This document shows, piece after piece, positions 13,463-26,547 of a DNA stretch of 64,000 nt. Made by a program: the position numbers and the translations under genes. Source of the DNA: Cephalotus follicularis (taxonomy: Eukaryota; Streptophyta; Magnoliopsida; Oxalidales; Cephalotaceae); contig BDDD01000989.1 in the NCBI GenBank assembly GCA_001972305.1, positions 124,001 through 188,000 on the forward strand. Direction: 5' to 3'. A model generated the notes under the pieces. It had not been told where the DNA came from and ran no database searches. It saw nothing but the letters and a program-made list of their open reading frames with translations. Positions within the stretch are counted from its first letter, which is position 1. Each line of letters starts with the position of its first letter.

Positions 13463-14097
13463 CAAATAAAATAAATTCTATACTTTAAAACATTATATTG
13501 AGTTCTTTTTAATGATTTTTAAAAGTGTACAACATCATAGCATACAAAGGTATGATATATCATTTTTTAAACATTATTTTCTAGACATCTATTTTTTTAT
13601 GTGGAATTCTATCAACACAGTTTTCTATGAACCAAATAACATTCGATTAAACTAAAATAGCTATCCAATAAAATGGATCAAACAAATTATTTATTTTTAT
13701 ATTCAATTTATAGTTAATAATCTGTCCAAAAGAAGAAGAAAATACTATCCATAAAAAATTGCTGTAAATTTAGCTCAAGTGGCAACTGCATCTCATGAAA
13801 TAAATTCAGGGTTTATGGAACTTAATGTTAGAGTGCAGTTACTGTAGACATTTTTTTTTTAAAAAAAAAAACATAACATCCTTACGTATCATGAAAATTC
13901 TACAAGCTAAAATTACATACCATAATTTACACAGATGATCCTTACAAGTTAATCCATGAGGCACATGAAGCTCCAAAAAAGTGTTATACTAATGCAACAT
14001 CAAAGTTTACCAAAACATCATATCAAGACAAATGAACCAAGGTGCTAACCCAAGACAAAAATAAACTACAACTACCATCGTACATGAAGCCACCTAC
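13463..14097. other. AT-rich spacer, no gene seen
   Basis: Stretch between the copia element and the Myb/SANT-like relic. It contains a T-run/A-run junction near 13851-13871 and no ORF or repeat I can assign. Confidence 0.6.
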
Positions 14098-15013
14098 TTA
14101 GAGGACGGCCCTAACCCATTTATCCTCCTCAATATTATCAATAGCAAAGAACAATATGGTACGGTTACTATCGCATCCAACACGCTCTTGTGCCCTAGCT
14201 AACTTCATAAGTTTCTCATTAATCTTCATTTTCATGTCTTTCATAAAAGCCTCTTCTATGCCATGAGAGAGTCTATCACAAGAATTATCAACTTGACGAT
14301 CAAGAGTAGTAGAAGACCTTTCTATAATCTCACCAATGAAGTTCTCTCCTTCAAAGCTCTTTTTGTTCCTCTTGTTAAACCCAGTGGTGTTGGTTGCTTC
14401 AGTGGTGGGTGTGGTTGGATTGGATGATGCCATTGACATATCAATACCGTAGAGGCCAACTTCTCGTCTTCAAATTCAATGTCATTGGCTTTTTCATCAG
14501 GTTCACCCATATTTAGTTCCTCCATGACATCTGTAGGGATTGCAACATCCTTTCTTGTGACACGATCCTTACCAAAAACAACTAACAAATCATCAAAGTG
14601 AGAGAAAGACTTCCCTTTAAATGGTGAAACATCCTTGTGACTCTAAAAAATAAGGTAAAAGAGAATTTTATGACTCATTAAATGACTCACCACCTAGAAT
14701 AATGTAATGAATAAAATTAAATGAATAAAAGCTTCAGTTACCTTCAAGTATCAACAACCATACATTGTTTAGTATTGGCCCACCCAATTCCACTGGTGCT
14801 TCCATATAACATGTCATACACAATGCTAAATTGTTTCTTCATAGTCTTCAGTTGAGACTTGATATGGGGTCAAACTTTGGACTGGAATTTGGCAATGTTT
14901 CAGTCAATTTTTTCTCCGCAGACAAGAAAATGTCTAGGCTTGAATCCTCGATCAGCCTTAAACTGCCTATCTATGTGGAGTTGCTTAATGGAATTGACAC
15001 CACTTGCATAAAC
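14098..15013 (-). pseudogene. Decayed Myb/SANT-like (Myb_DNA-bind_3) gene
   Basis: Two exon remnants on the minus strand resemble the plant Myb/SANT-like proteins related to PIF/Harbinger accessory proteins (At2g29880-like). Remnant 14742-15013 encodes pieces such as DRGFKPRHF, HIKSQLKTMKKQFSIVYDML and SGIGWANTKQCMVV, the trihelix-type DNA-binding domain, but carries in-frame stops. A GT/AG intron (14643-14741) leads to 14098-14642, which starts SHKDVSPFKGKSF and HFDDLLVVFGKDRVTR. A frame change occurs near 14440, after which the C-terminal helix-rich part runs to a TAA at 14098. The 5' end is missing and abuts the TIR shell that begins at 15017. It is distantly related to the gene at 43261-44578. 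Confidence 0.75.
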
Positions 15014-15474
15014 TAAGACTCTGTTTGTTTAGAAGAAAATAGCTTTTCGAAGAAAATATTTTCATTGGAAAATATTTTATTTTCCTGTGTTTGGTGAATA
15101 ATCCAGAATTTTTTTTCCATTGTTTGGAACACTCTGAAAAATATTTTCCTTTGTTAATAAAATCATTTTTTCTCCATTAACATATGAATACTAAAAAATA
15201 TAGCAAATATATTTAGCAAAATTAAAAACATGATATCTAAGTTTAAATTGGTAACATCTATTACAAAATAATACCCAAGTATTATTTACTGTTGATAAGA
15301 TTTAAAACCATTCTAACCATTAATAAAACATGTCATCTATATATTTTATGAATCGTAAGATTATCTACCAAATCATATTAGAAGTAGGTACTTGAACATC
15401 TTAATTGGGATTTCACCAAAAAAAAAAAAAATACAAAACATGGAATGAAATGAGAAATATACACATATAAACAT

Positions 15475-15919
15475 TGTAAGATAAAATTGGATGCCTAATC
15501 AATTTATCAATCCCTAAAATCGTCTTAGATAGAAAAGAAACACCTAAATAACAATGATAGAAATCGTACCTTGTATCTGTAGTGATCCTGATTAAACAAG
15601 GTACAGCTGTCTTAATTCCCTAGAACACTGGCTCGATGAGGCACCACAATACAAAGAGAAGATAGCCGTCTAACTTCTCTAATACTGTATGTGTATTTTC
15701 TCTTATGTCAAGATTGTTAGGGTTAAGAGAGGAGACCTAACTATTTATATAATCCCTCTCATCAAAAGCCAATTAGTTTACTACAGCCCACACTAGCCAG
15801 TCCATATACGACTATTTAGAATATGTATGTCTCAATTTATTAGACTAATAGTCAGTCTGGTTTTATTTAATAAATAAATACCCAATTAATATAAGCTCAC
15901 GTAAAAAAATATTCTTATA
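15475..15919 (-). repeat. 3' LTR of the long copia element
   Basis: Direct copy of 21756-22246. On the minus strand it is preceded by a gtccaagtgagaga word typical of copia polypurine tracts. Confidence 0.9.
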
Positions 15920-18900
15920 TTCTCTCACTTGGACTATATTAATTGTTATATAATAATAAAAATAAATATATTTATTTTATTAAAACAATTACACAGGCTA
16001 ACAAAGTTTTAAAGTTTTGCGCGCATAAAAATTATTGGTCTAGAGACTGTTCCAATAGTCAATCCCGTCCCATAGAACCTCAAACTCCGAATCATGGCGA
16101 TAACTGTATATTTTAAGCAATACATGACTTTTCATGGTCACAAAAGTCTTTAGCACTAATAACATGGATTTAATATGGCAGTGTGTCGATTAGATAACAC
16201 TTTACAAATTCCTCATGTATTATTCATCGCCGGTCACCAATTTTCTCTCATTAAGTGGCACAGGCACACTAGAGAAATATATATGATTCCAATAAACCTG
16301 TATGTTTTTAACCCTATTTCAAGTGATGTCATAAGACATACTTTTAAGGCCAAAAACTGAATGCCCCAGCCTTTGCTCAAGATTGACACATATCTCAAAA
16401 CTTTAAACAATTATATATATATATGACATGTCAACATGTAAAACACCAATGTGTTTAAACAAAGTAGTTGAAATAAAAAACTGAATTTATTCAATTTAAT
16501 TGATTGCAAAAGACATTGTCAATATAATCCGATATATATTATCAAAGGATAAAATAGTACAAATGAAAACAAAAATAGAGCAAAATAAAACCTCTGACTC
16601 CCACTAAACAAGTGTATCCCATGATGCAATTAAGCCCATGCTAGTTGCATGTCTCTCAAAAACACAAGGACGAAGGCCTTTAGTCAAGGGATCAGCAACC
16701 ATATTATCTGTACTAATATGATCTACTGTAACGTCACAATTCTTAACCTTTTCCTTGATGGTCAAGTACTTTATCTTTATGTGTTTAGACCCTGTGATAC
16801 CTTTATTATTATTAATAAACAACACAGCAGAGCTGTTATCATAGTACAACCGGATAGGCCTAGACACAAAATCAACAACAGTGAATGTCCTCATAAAATT
16901 CCTGAACCAAATTGTCTGCGTAGCTGCTCCATTGCACGCTACAAACTTTGCCTGCATGGTCGAAGAAGCAATCAATGTATGTTTTGCACTTTTCCAAGAC
17001 ACTGCCCCACCTGCCATCATAAAAACATAACCTGATGTAGATTTCCTGTCATCCTGATAGCCAGCAAAGTCAGAATCTGTAAAACCCACTAACTGTAGAT
17101 CTTCAACCCGTCTATAAGTTAGCATAAAATCTTTTGTCCCTTTCAAGTATCTTAAGACTTTCTTGGCAGCCACCCAATGATCATGACCAGGATTAGACTG
17201 ATACCGGCCAAGAAGTCCTACTGCAAAAGCAATATCCGGCCTAGTACAAACTTGAGCATACATGATTCTCCCAACTGCACTAGCATAATGCACTTTCTTC
17301 ATGGTTTCCCTTTCAACATTATTTTTAGGACACTGTAACAAATTTAGCTTATCACCTTTGAGAACATGAACATTCTCTGGTTTGCAATCTAGCATACTGA
17401 ATCTCTCCAAAACCCGATCAATATAAGCCCTCTAAGATAGACTTGACAGATAACGAGAACGATCTCTATGAATCTGAATGTCAAGGACAAAAGAAGCATC
17501 ACCAAGGTCTTTCATGTCAAATTCACTAGACAACATCTGCTTGGTCGAATGTAACATGCCTAGATCATTGCATGCTAACAAGATATCATCAACATAAAGC
17601 ACAAGAATAATGAATTTACTCCCATTGAACTTGTGATATATACACTGATCCACCGGATTTTCTTTAAAACCGAAAGAAGTCACAACATCATCAAATTTGA
17701 AATACCACTGTCTCGAAACTTGTTTGAGACCATATATAGACTTCTTTAGTCTACAAACAAGATGATGATTACCATCAACTGCAAAACCCTCAGGCTGCAC
17801 CATATAGACCTCCTCATCAAGATTACCATTTAGGAATGCGGTCTTTACATCCATCTGGTGTAACTCCAAATCAAAATGAGCTACTAATGTTATGATTACC
17901 CTGAGAGAGTCCTTCGAAGAGACTGAAGAGAAAGTTCCATTATAGTCTATTCCCTCTCTCTGTGTAAATCTCTTTGCTACCAGTCTGGCTTTAAACCTCT
18001 CGACCTTCCCTTCGGCATCCTTTTTAGTCTTATAAACCCATTTGCAATCAATGGGTTTGCAGCCTTAAGGCAATTCAATAAGTTCCCAAACGCCATTATA
18101 TCTCATTGACTGCATCTCATCTTTCATTGCATCCATCCACAAATCTGATTGAGTACTAGCAACAACATCCAAATAAGTTAATGGATCGATTACACAATCG
18201 ATATCGTAATCACTTTCTCCCAAGTAAATCTCATAGTAAGGCGGTATCGCTGATCTTCTCTCATGAGTCGATCTCCTGACTGGAACCTCTACTACTACAT
18301 CCTGTGTCTGAAGAACATCCGTAGATACGGTATCAACAATAGTCAATTAAACAGGTGTCTCAACCTCAACAGATGCAACTGCATGTGTAATAGGTTCAAC
18401 ATTCATCTTGGTAGGTAAAGAAAAAGATACAGTCGTCGTTTGATCTCTACTATCTTCAATGGTTTTAGAACAATCACCCAGTTCGGCTATATCAAACTCT
18501 AAAAATTTTGCTGTCTGTGACTCCACAATTCTAGTACCTCCATAAGGGTTAGAGAAACGGTATCCATTTGAATGATCTGGATAACCAACAAAGAAATAAC
18601 GAACAAACCTCGAATCCAGTTTATTTAAGTTTGGAGTATACAATTTCACCTCTATAGGACAACCCCAAACTCTAAGATGATTGAGACTAAGTTTACGTTC
18701 AGTCCATAACTCGAAAGGAGTAAGTGCAACGGCTTTACTTGGAACTATGTTAAGGATGTAAATGGTTGTTTTCAAGGCTTCACCCCAAAGAAACTCATGT
18801 AAGTTCATCCTACTAATCATACTTCTCATCATCTCCATAAGAGTACGGCTACGCCTTTCAGCGACTCCATTTTGCTCAAGACTTCTAGACATAGTAAATT

Positions 18901-21359
18901 GAGCAACTATCTTAGAATCCTCCAAGTATTTGGCAAATGGGCCCTTAAGCTGTCCAGCATCCTCATGTTTGCCATAATACTCGCCACCCCTGTCAGATCT
19001 AACCACCTTTATAACTTTTCCCAACTGTTTCTCAACTTCAGTCTGAAAGATCTTGAATTTCTCTAGATCTTGAGACTTTTACTTAATTAAGAACAGATAA
19101 CCATATCAGGAGTAGTCATCAATGAACGTAATGAAATAAAAATTTCTACATAATGTGGCTGAATATGGTCTACTGATGTCCGTGTGAATTACTTCTAATA
19201 CATCAGTACTACGGATTGCCATTTTCTTCCTTATCTTGGTCATTTTACCCCTACAGCAATCTATACATGTCTCTAGGTCACCGAAATCAAGAGTAGGCAG
19301 GATGTCAAGACTCTATCAGCCTCTCCACTCTTTCCCTAGAGATATGGCCAAGCCTTTTATGCCATAATATGAAAGATTGTTCCTTAGGTAAGGGTCTTTT
19401 AGATACAATGTTATTAACATTATAACAGACATAGATATCACTAGGAGTCAAACACTCGATATAGTCTACGAGACAATGTGTAATGGCCAACTATATTTGA
19501 ATTGAAAAGGAGATTAACTGTAGAGTTCTTTATTTCAAATTCAAAGCCAAGATTGTCTAACAACGAAACAGAAATTAAATTCCGTCTAAAAGACGGTACA
19601 TAAAGAGTATTTCTCAACATCAATTTAAAACCAGAATCTAAAACTAAATTGACATCTCCCACGAACTCTACGTCTGCATCTTTATTGTTTCCAACTGTGA
19701 ATTTCGACTCATCCTTATTTGGCTTCCAGCGATTTATGAACCCCTGTATGGTAAAAGCAACATGGTTAGTTGCATCGCTATCTAGCCACCATGAACTAGA
19801 TGAGGCTTCAGATAGATTGGATTCACAAATTAGAGCCAAAGAATCGTTATATGTATTCTCACGTTTGGCCAACTAAGCTTTGTACTTTAGACAATCATTC
19901 TTCATGTTACCTTTCTTCTTACAAAAGAAGTTGTGATCACCATTTTTCTTAAAAAAAACTTTATTTGGACCCATATTACTAGACTAACCAGGTTCTTTAG
20001 TGGTCCCATGAGTAACTTTATTAGTATAAGTTTTGGACTTCTTACCTTTATAAGAATTAGAACCAGCAACATATAAAGCAACTTGACCATTCTCCTTCTT
20101 TAGCTTTTTCTCCTCAGCAACGATCCTAGAAATCAAATCATTGATAGACCATGATTCATCTTGAGAGTTGTAATTGGTCTTGATGATACTGAATTCAGGA
20201 GGAAGAGTGTTCAAGGCTTCGTGCACAATACAAGTATCAGGGAGATCAACTTTAAGTGCCTTCAGGTTTGGTCTGATAGTCCACCATACGAATAACATAG
20301 TCCCTTATCCCTCAATTACCATCATACTTCATGTTGAAGAGTACTTGCAACAGGGACCCTATATCAGCATTCGATGAAACATGATACATTTCACTGATTG
20401 CAGTCATCAGTTCCTTAGCAGTTCAATCTGTCGGTAGACCACTTTTTAGATGATCCAAGATCGACCTCTTCATGGACAGTAGGCAAATGCGATTACTTTT
20501 CATCTAGACAGCATGCACTAATTTCTCATCATCAATGCTCGTGACAGTGAAGTCCCCAGGTTTATCCGTGACAAGGGAAAGATCCACATCTGCTATTTCC
20601 ATGGCAAACTCAATGTTTTCCTTCCACTTCTTGAAGTTCGACCCAATGAGAACCTCAATAGTTACCATATTGTTGTTGACAGAGAAGGTGACTGTAAAAT
20701 AAGCAATGTATAATATTAGCACAATGAGAACAAAACAATGTGTCACTTGAAACCGTATAAGCACACATGAAAGTCCGCAGGCATCACCATACAAACAACT
20801 TTGGGAGAATGCATGACATGCAGTTGCAAAACTTTTACATAGAATCGGCCATGAGAATATATTCTAACCATAGACATCCCACCACCTTGGGTGTATAGGT
20901 TTCCATGACTAGTCAATTCCTAACCATATGCTCCATATGTACCCTCTTAATTCTAATACATAGCCAACACCTTTGGGTGTATGATCATGCACAAGAATCA
21001 GAGAAACCTCATTGTTGTACGAGATAAATTCCACAAATCTAGCCAAGACGGCCACTTTGGTGACTGCATCCTGACCAAACCATGAAACTATTTCATACCG
21101 GAGTATTCTTTATATTAACCTCATCAAACCATAGTGCGATTTTAGAATAATGGACAAAAGGGAGCCTGAATTGTCCCTAAAATCACAAGTCATGTCAATT
21201 ACATTGTTTAAAAATCTTATCAATTGAATGATCGTGTATGTAATATCACAATACCAAAATATATTACTGTCTGTATGCGCATGTAAACGATCAAGTATCC
21301 TTTATACGCTGACTGTAGCGAAAGGTTATAAAGACGCCAATGTTGTAGCAACATGACAC

Positions 21360-21620
21360 AAAGACATCAACGTCTTGAAGGAAATCGTCGATATTATAGC
21401 AACAGGACACAAAGACATCGACGTCTTAAAGAAAAACGTCGATGTTATAGCAACAGAAAACAAAGACATCGATATAGTTAAAAAAGACATCGATACTTTT
21501 AATTCAAAAGTTACAGGTCAATTTCTCACAAAGACATCGACGTCATTACAAAGGACATCGATGTCTATTGCCAAGGTGTCGATGCTTTTCAAAAGACATC
21601 GATGCTTTCCACGAAAATTT
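21360..21620 (-). repeat. Short iterated motif in the copia leader
   Basis: The words aaagacatcgacgtc and acatcgatgtct recur about ten times with small changes over roughly 250 bases, between the primer site and Gag. Many copies contain the self-complementary core atcgat or tcgacg. Confidence 0.75.
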
Positions 21621-21741
21621 TCACAATTTATGTTAAACCCTAAAGCAATAGTTTTTAAACAAAAACAAAGCCACACCATATCATAAATCATACATAATTA
21701 TTTTTTTAACTTGATTAGGATTTCAATTCTAATCTAAGGTC

Positions 21742-21753
21742 GCTTTGATACCA
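21742..21753 (-). other. Primer-binding site of the long copia element
   Basis: Minus strand reads TGGTATCAAAGC, one base from the TGGTATCAGAGC complement of initiator tRNA-Met used by most plant copia elements. Confidence 0.8.
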
Positions 21754-21755
21754 AA

Positions 21756-22246
21756 TGTAAGATAAAATTAGATGCCTAATCAATTTATCAATCCTTAGGA
21801 TCGCCTTAGATAGAAAAGAAACACCTAAATAACAATGATAGAAATTGTACATTGTTTAAGATCCATAGTAAGCAGCGGAAATCTGTAGTGATCCTGATTA
21901 AACAAGGTACAACTCTCTTAATTCCCTATAACACTGGCTCGATGAGACACCGCAATACACAGAGAAGATAGCCGTCTAACTTCTCTACTACTGTATGTAT
22001 ATTTTCTCTTATGTCAAGATTGTTAGGGTTAAGAGAAGAGACCTAACTATTTATATAATCATTGTCAGTGACCTAATGGACCCTCTCATCAAAAGCCAAT
22101 TAGTTTACTACAACACACACTAGTCAATCTATATACGACTATTTAGAATATGTGTGTCTCACTTTATTAGGCCAATAGTCAGCATGGTTTTATTTAATAA
22201 ATAAATACCCAATTAATATAAGTCCGCATAAGAAAATATTCTTACA
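21756..22246 (-). repeat. 5' LTR of the long copia element
   Basis: About 491 bp, followed on its outer side by AACAT, the same five bases as at 15470-15474. Confidence 0.9.
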
Positions 22247-22470
22247 AACATCTCTCTACTAACTCGAATTACTTTGCAAGATCATTCACATTCATTGATG
22301 GGTTCACCAGAAAAAGAAAAACCATATTTAAATCATCAATTTTAATGATTATATAGATGAACAACATGTAAATATAAATGCATCTCTAGAGACCATTAAA
22401 TACATATAAAGTTCAGATGTAACCAAGACACAAAAATATGCCAATTGACTACAAAGGGCACAACTACTTG

Positions 22471-22652
22471 CAGGAACGGATCCAACCATGAAAGTTTTGG
22501 GGGCCAAAGCAAAATTTTAAATAATTGAGAGGGCCTAAAAAAAATTTCCCTATATATATATATTTTTCCTAATTTTTTATAGGTAAAAAGTTAAAAAAAA
22601 AAAAAATCATTGGGAGGAGGGGGTGGGTCCAGAGCCCCCTGATCCGTCACTG
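22471..22652. mobile_element. Small hAT-type MITE with perfect 8-bp target duplication
   Basis: Ends CAGGAACGGATC and (reverse complement) CAGTGACGGATC form terminal inverted repeats. The 8-bp duplication ACTACTTG flanks both sides (22463-22470, 22653-22660), the size made by hAT transposases. The 182-bp interior is A/T- and G-run-rich with no ORF. It lies in the right arm of the TIR shell. Confidence 0.85.
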
Positions 22653-23656
22653 ACTACTTGTAATCAAATACAACATAGAAAACATAATTGGTCAGTATCT
22701 AATTTAAAACATAATATATCTAAATTATAACAAAATACTACCTACGCATAGTAACCTTTCGGAAACCATTTTCTAATACTTACAGTCCATTACGTGGACA
22801 TAACAACCAACAAAAATATATTTTATAATAAAATAAGTTAAAAAATTTTAATATAATAGTCTAATTAATGGATGATACGCCATTTATTTTTTTATTACGT
22901 GATTCATGTTCATATATCATGTGATAGAGTCTACTCAAGAATTAGTTGACTGATCAATGTTTTGACATGTTAGCAATATTAATAAATAATATAAAGCTTT
23001 ATCAAATTAATATTATTCTCACTTTTTTTAAATGAGAGATTGAGATTAAATATCTTAGAGACGTGATTAGCTCTATTTCTCTTTTCTTTAATAAAATAAG
23101 GAAAAAAATACTAAAGGGACACTCAAATAATAAATACGATATATTTTCATGAAAACATTAGAGTTTAATTGATAAAAGAGTTTGAAAATAGAATAATCTA
23201 ACAAATGTGTCATAAAATATAAAGAAAAAATTTTGTAAAGTTGTCAAATGATTGAGTGCTACTTATTAGTTACAACAAATCTTATCTTATAAATTAAATG
23301 CGAGTTAAATTTTTTAAAATTCAGAGACGACATTGCACTTATAAATATCTCTAATATATTCAAAGTGACTCAAAAAATAATAAAAGTAGTATATAATTTA
23401 AATAAGTAAAAATAAAATAAAAAAAGATCAAATGTCGAAGAATAAAACAGCACAAGAGTTGCATAAAATTTAGGTATAAGAAAAATGAATATTATTTAAA
23501 GATAAGAAAAAAAAAATGTTTTCCTATATTTATGTTAAGATTTCCTGTTGACTGAAAATTATTTTCTTTTGACTTATTTTTTAAAGGTTACCAATCACAG
23601 AAAAATGAAGAAAATATGTTCCAAAATATTATTTTCCTCTAAATAAACGGAACTTA

Positions 23657-24967
23657 ATTCATTCAACATTTCTCTATTTGACTGGAAATCCATTATAAAA
23701 CTTTTACTCAAACACCTCTTGCTAATGTGTGCAAGTGAACTAAATAATATACTAGTTCTAACCACTATTTTACAGCACATAAAAATATCCACCCAAGAAT
23801 ATCGCTTAGTAAAGAGATAACAATTCGATCATAAGCATCTAGAGTATAGCGTCAGTCTTAATTCTGCATGTTCCGTATGTTCATGGTTGTGTTATTAAAG
23901 GCTCTAGTGAAGTCGAAATTGGAGAGCACTTACCTTGGGGCGGGCTTACTACTTGGATACTTTCGGCAGTTACACGCTCCGCACATGGCTACCCAACATT
24001 TGCGTGGGCATGATAACTAGTACATTGGAGATGCATCCTTCCCAAACTAGATTTTGAATGACATTAACACTCATATAATCAACTTGAAATGGAGATGCTT
24101 GAAATTAACAAACTATGAAGATTAGAGCATTTTGAGGAAAAAAAATTATTTGAAAACAAAACATACCCAAGCATAGTTAAATAAAATTTTGATGTGGATG
24201 GCAAGTCTATAATGCCAAAGCTTCCACAAGTCATTTAGTAAGAGGAAAATAGTGGCAACAAGTGAACGGAAACAAGTGTCCGAAGTAATAGAGAAGGTCG
24301 ACTGGACTTACATCTCTTGATCCCATTCCCAATTGCCCAATCCTAAACGGAAAACCAAAAAAAGAAACATCAAATTTACCATACTAATTGAAGGAAACCA
24401 AAAAGAGAAAACAAAACATCAAATTTACCATACTAATTGAAGGAATTTACCGATTACATAAAGTGATAATCATGATTTGAAACTTTTGAATCAAAGTACC
24501 GACAAAGAATTAGAAGAACCATTCCCTGAAAAAACTATGGAGGATAAAGCTTGTACAATCATTTGTGGAATGGATTCAAGAGTAGCTTCAAATACGAAAA
24601 TGTTGGGACAAAAGATAGAACAAGAAAAGAGCCTATAGCTAAATAGCACAAAGATGTCCAAAACTCTTGCATGAATAGAACTAAATTGATCTAAAATCTT
24701 TGTACCCTATTTTCTTTTAGCCACAAAACTACCTTAACTACTCTATGGAAATTGATGCATCAAAGAATGCTTGGGAATGCCTATGCTATTCTTCACATAC
24801 AATCATCAAATGATGACGATGGAATGCAATTCGTTAAGTTCAAACGTAAGGACTCATTATCGCTTGAGTTCCATTAGAATTAATACCATGAAATTTTCCA
24901 CTTTCCAACAACTGAGTAATCAACCCACAACTTCAGTTTGTTTTTGTTCTATTGTTTAATTCAGTAT
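23657..24967. other. Gene-poor stretch with a GC-richer unassigned island
   Basis: No gene is recognised. A GC-richer patch at about 23920-24010 stands out from the AT-rich background and is open for short distances on the minus strand, but matches no family I know. An imperfect direct repeat (aaacatcaaatttaccatac) occurs at about 24363 and 24413. Confidence 0.5.
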
Positions 24968-25205
24968 TGTTAGGATGTGAATTTCACATTGAAAAGATTA
25001 AGTGGGTTTGTTCAATATATATACTTAAAAGATATATCTTCCTTACAAACATGCTTTTAGGAATAGAGATCTTAACATAGTATCATAACAAAATAGGTCC
25101 ACGTGTGGGACAATTTGTGTGTAAGTCCATGTTGCACGTGAGGGCGGGTGTTAGGATGTGAATCCCACGTTGAAAAGATTCAATGTAGGAATAGAGATCT
25201 TAACA
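24968..25205 (+). mobile_element. TRIM (terminal-repeat retrotransposon in miniature), whole layout
   Basis: Complete miniature LTR element of 238 bp. Terminal direct repeats are 24968-25077 (110 bp) and 25149-25205 (57 bp). Both begin TGTTAGGATGTGAAT and end GAGATCTTAACA. The first repeat is followed by tagtatcataaca, a decayed initiator-Met primer site, and the second is preceded by a G-rich purine tract (gtgagggcggg). The 5-bp target duplication AGTAT flanks both sides (24963-24967, 25206-25210). It has no coding capacity, as expected of the class. Confidence 0.88.
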
Positions 25206-25228
25206 AGTATCATTAGAAGGATCTACAA

Positions 25229-25467
25229 ATAGGAGCACAAATGAACCAAGCTGAACCAAACTTAGAACTGTTCAAGTTTATATCGTTCTAATTTTATCGA
25301 ATTCAAGTTCAAGTTAAGTTTTTAACGAACTTCAAATTGTTATTCAAGCTCGACTCGTTAAGATTTTAACGAGCTCGAGTTAGAACCACATTTTTACCAA
25401 GCTCAAAAAATTGTTATTGAAGTTCAAATCGAAAAAGAAAAATTGAAGTAATTAGTAAAATAAAATG

Positions 25468-25507
<40 letters not shown>

Positions 25508-25708
25508 CGATTTTTAACAAGACTAAATGAACATATAATTCAATCCTTAATGAGTCGAGTTCATCCTTGTTCAAGTTCAGCTTGCTAAGATAACGAGCTA
25601 TAAAATAATGACCGTGTTCGTTTGTTAAACTTATAAACTAACATGAACAAGTCATTATCAACTCAAGTTGAGAGTTGTTCACGAATGACTTGATTCATTT
25701 GCACTCCA
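25229..25708. mobile_element. hAT-like MITE with near-perfect 8-bp target duplication
   Basis: Terminal inverted repeats (taggagcacaaatgaacc at the left, tggagtgcaaatgaatc reading in from the right) enclose 480 bp rich in aagttcaagttc and gagctcgag words. An (AT)n microsatellite occupies 25471-25504. Flanks ATCTACAA (25221-25228) and ATCTGCAA (25709-25716) agree at 7 of 8 positions, fitting a hAT duplication. Confidence 0.75.
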
Positions 25709-25716
25709 ATCTGCAA

Positions 25717-26499
25717 GTCCTTTTTCTCATATTCTTGTACATATAAAGGAGTAAAGAATAAACTTAGATAAAATAGAATTTTATCATCAAGACATAGAAT
25801 GATCAATAGTCCCAAACATAATGATTAGATCAAGGAAAAGGAAATTGATATTAAGTAACAAATTAGAGTCTAGGGAAGAAGGATTAAAAATCAAGATGAT
25901 ACCTCGAATCAAATTGCGGCCAGAAATTCTAGTAGATAGCACCCCATATGACCAAGATTAGTATTCAAAATGCCTTGGCACACTGCAAAACTAATATCCG
26001 AAATCTCCTCCTTCATCAGCCAAGAAAGATGTGGAAAAATAAAATCCAAAAATGCTCCATATAATCAAGATAAAACTCCTTGAAAGAAAGTCTCGCACAA
26101 TTGAACTTCTGTATGAACAAAAATTCACCAAGATAGATCAAAAAATCAGTATGGCCATGTAGCCTAACAAATAAAAAATTGGAATAAATTGACTACCTCA
26201 TATAAGGTTCTACAAAATATAATGTAGCATATTGCAACACTTTTATCAAAAAAAAATTCAACTGATCGAACAATTCATGTAAAAGACGCTAGGATAATGA
26301 AAAAATAGTACATACATCCATGTAAGTGCATGCCATATAAAGTACTACATCATTCGAGATAGTATTATTTCTCTAGAATGTTTTTGTGAAAGAAAGAGGT
26401 GAAAAAAGGAAAAGGAGTAGAGATAAGCTGATATACCTTAGCTTCAGCAGGTAGAGATCACACAACCAGATGAGAAATGGTCACAATGAGCACTACAAT

Positions 26500-26547
<48 letters not shown>

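Larger units (their letters stand above)
15475..22246 (-). mobile_element. Ty1/copia LTR retrotransposon, near full length, broken
   Basis: Fossil copia element of about 6.77 kb on the minus strand. LTRs are 21756-22246 (5') and 15475-15919 (3'), with TG...CA ends at the 5' LTR and the 5-bp target duplication AACAT (15470-15474, 22247-22251). A primer site resembling initiator tRNA-Met lies next to the 5' LTR. Parts seen in order: leader with short repeats (about 21360-21620), Gag (about 19900-20800), protease (WLDSDATNH, near 19790), integrase core (about 18350-19490), reverse transcriptase (FLNGNLDEEVYM, YVDDILLA, about 17430-17870), and RNase H to about 16604. It is broken, with several breaks. 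LTR divergence is roughly 6% by eye, older than the copia element at 9715. It sits inside the TIR shell. Confidence 0.93.
15017..23653. mobile_element. TIR-bounded DNA-transposon shell (PIF/Harbinger-like?), invaded by later elements
   Basis: The left end (gactctgtttgtttagaag at 15017) and the reverse complement of the right end (gttccgtttatttagagg ending at 23653) are inverted repeats that continue imperfectly for about 25 bases. Flanks are TAA and TTA, close to the 3-bp TWA duplications of PIF/Harbinger elements but not identical. Without the nested copia and hAT pieces the shell would be about 1.7 kb. No transposase is recognisable in its arms (15017-15474, 22252-23653), so it would be non-autonomous. 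Family assignment is tentative. Confidence 0.5.

Noticed and set aside
21360-21620. Iterated 12-15 base words as a CRISPR-like array
   Set aside because: Plant nuclear sequence; the words are imperfect, irregularly spaced and lie in a retrotransposon leader.
23920-24010. GC-richer island as a tRNA or transposase exon
   Set aside because: No cloverleaf could be folded by eye and the short open frames match no transposase motif.
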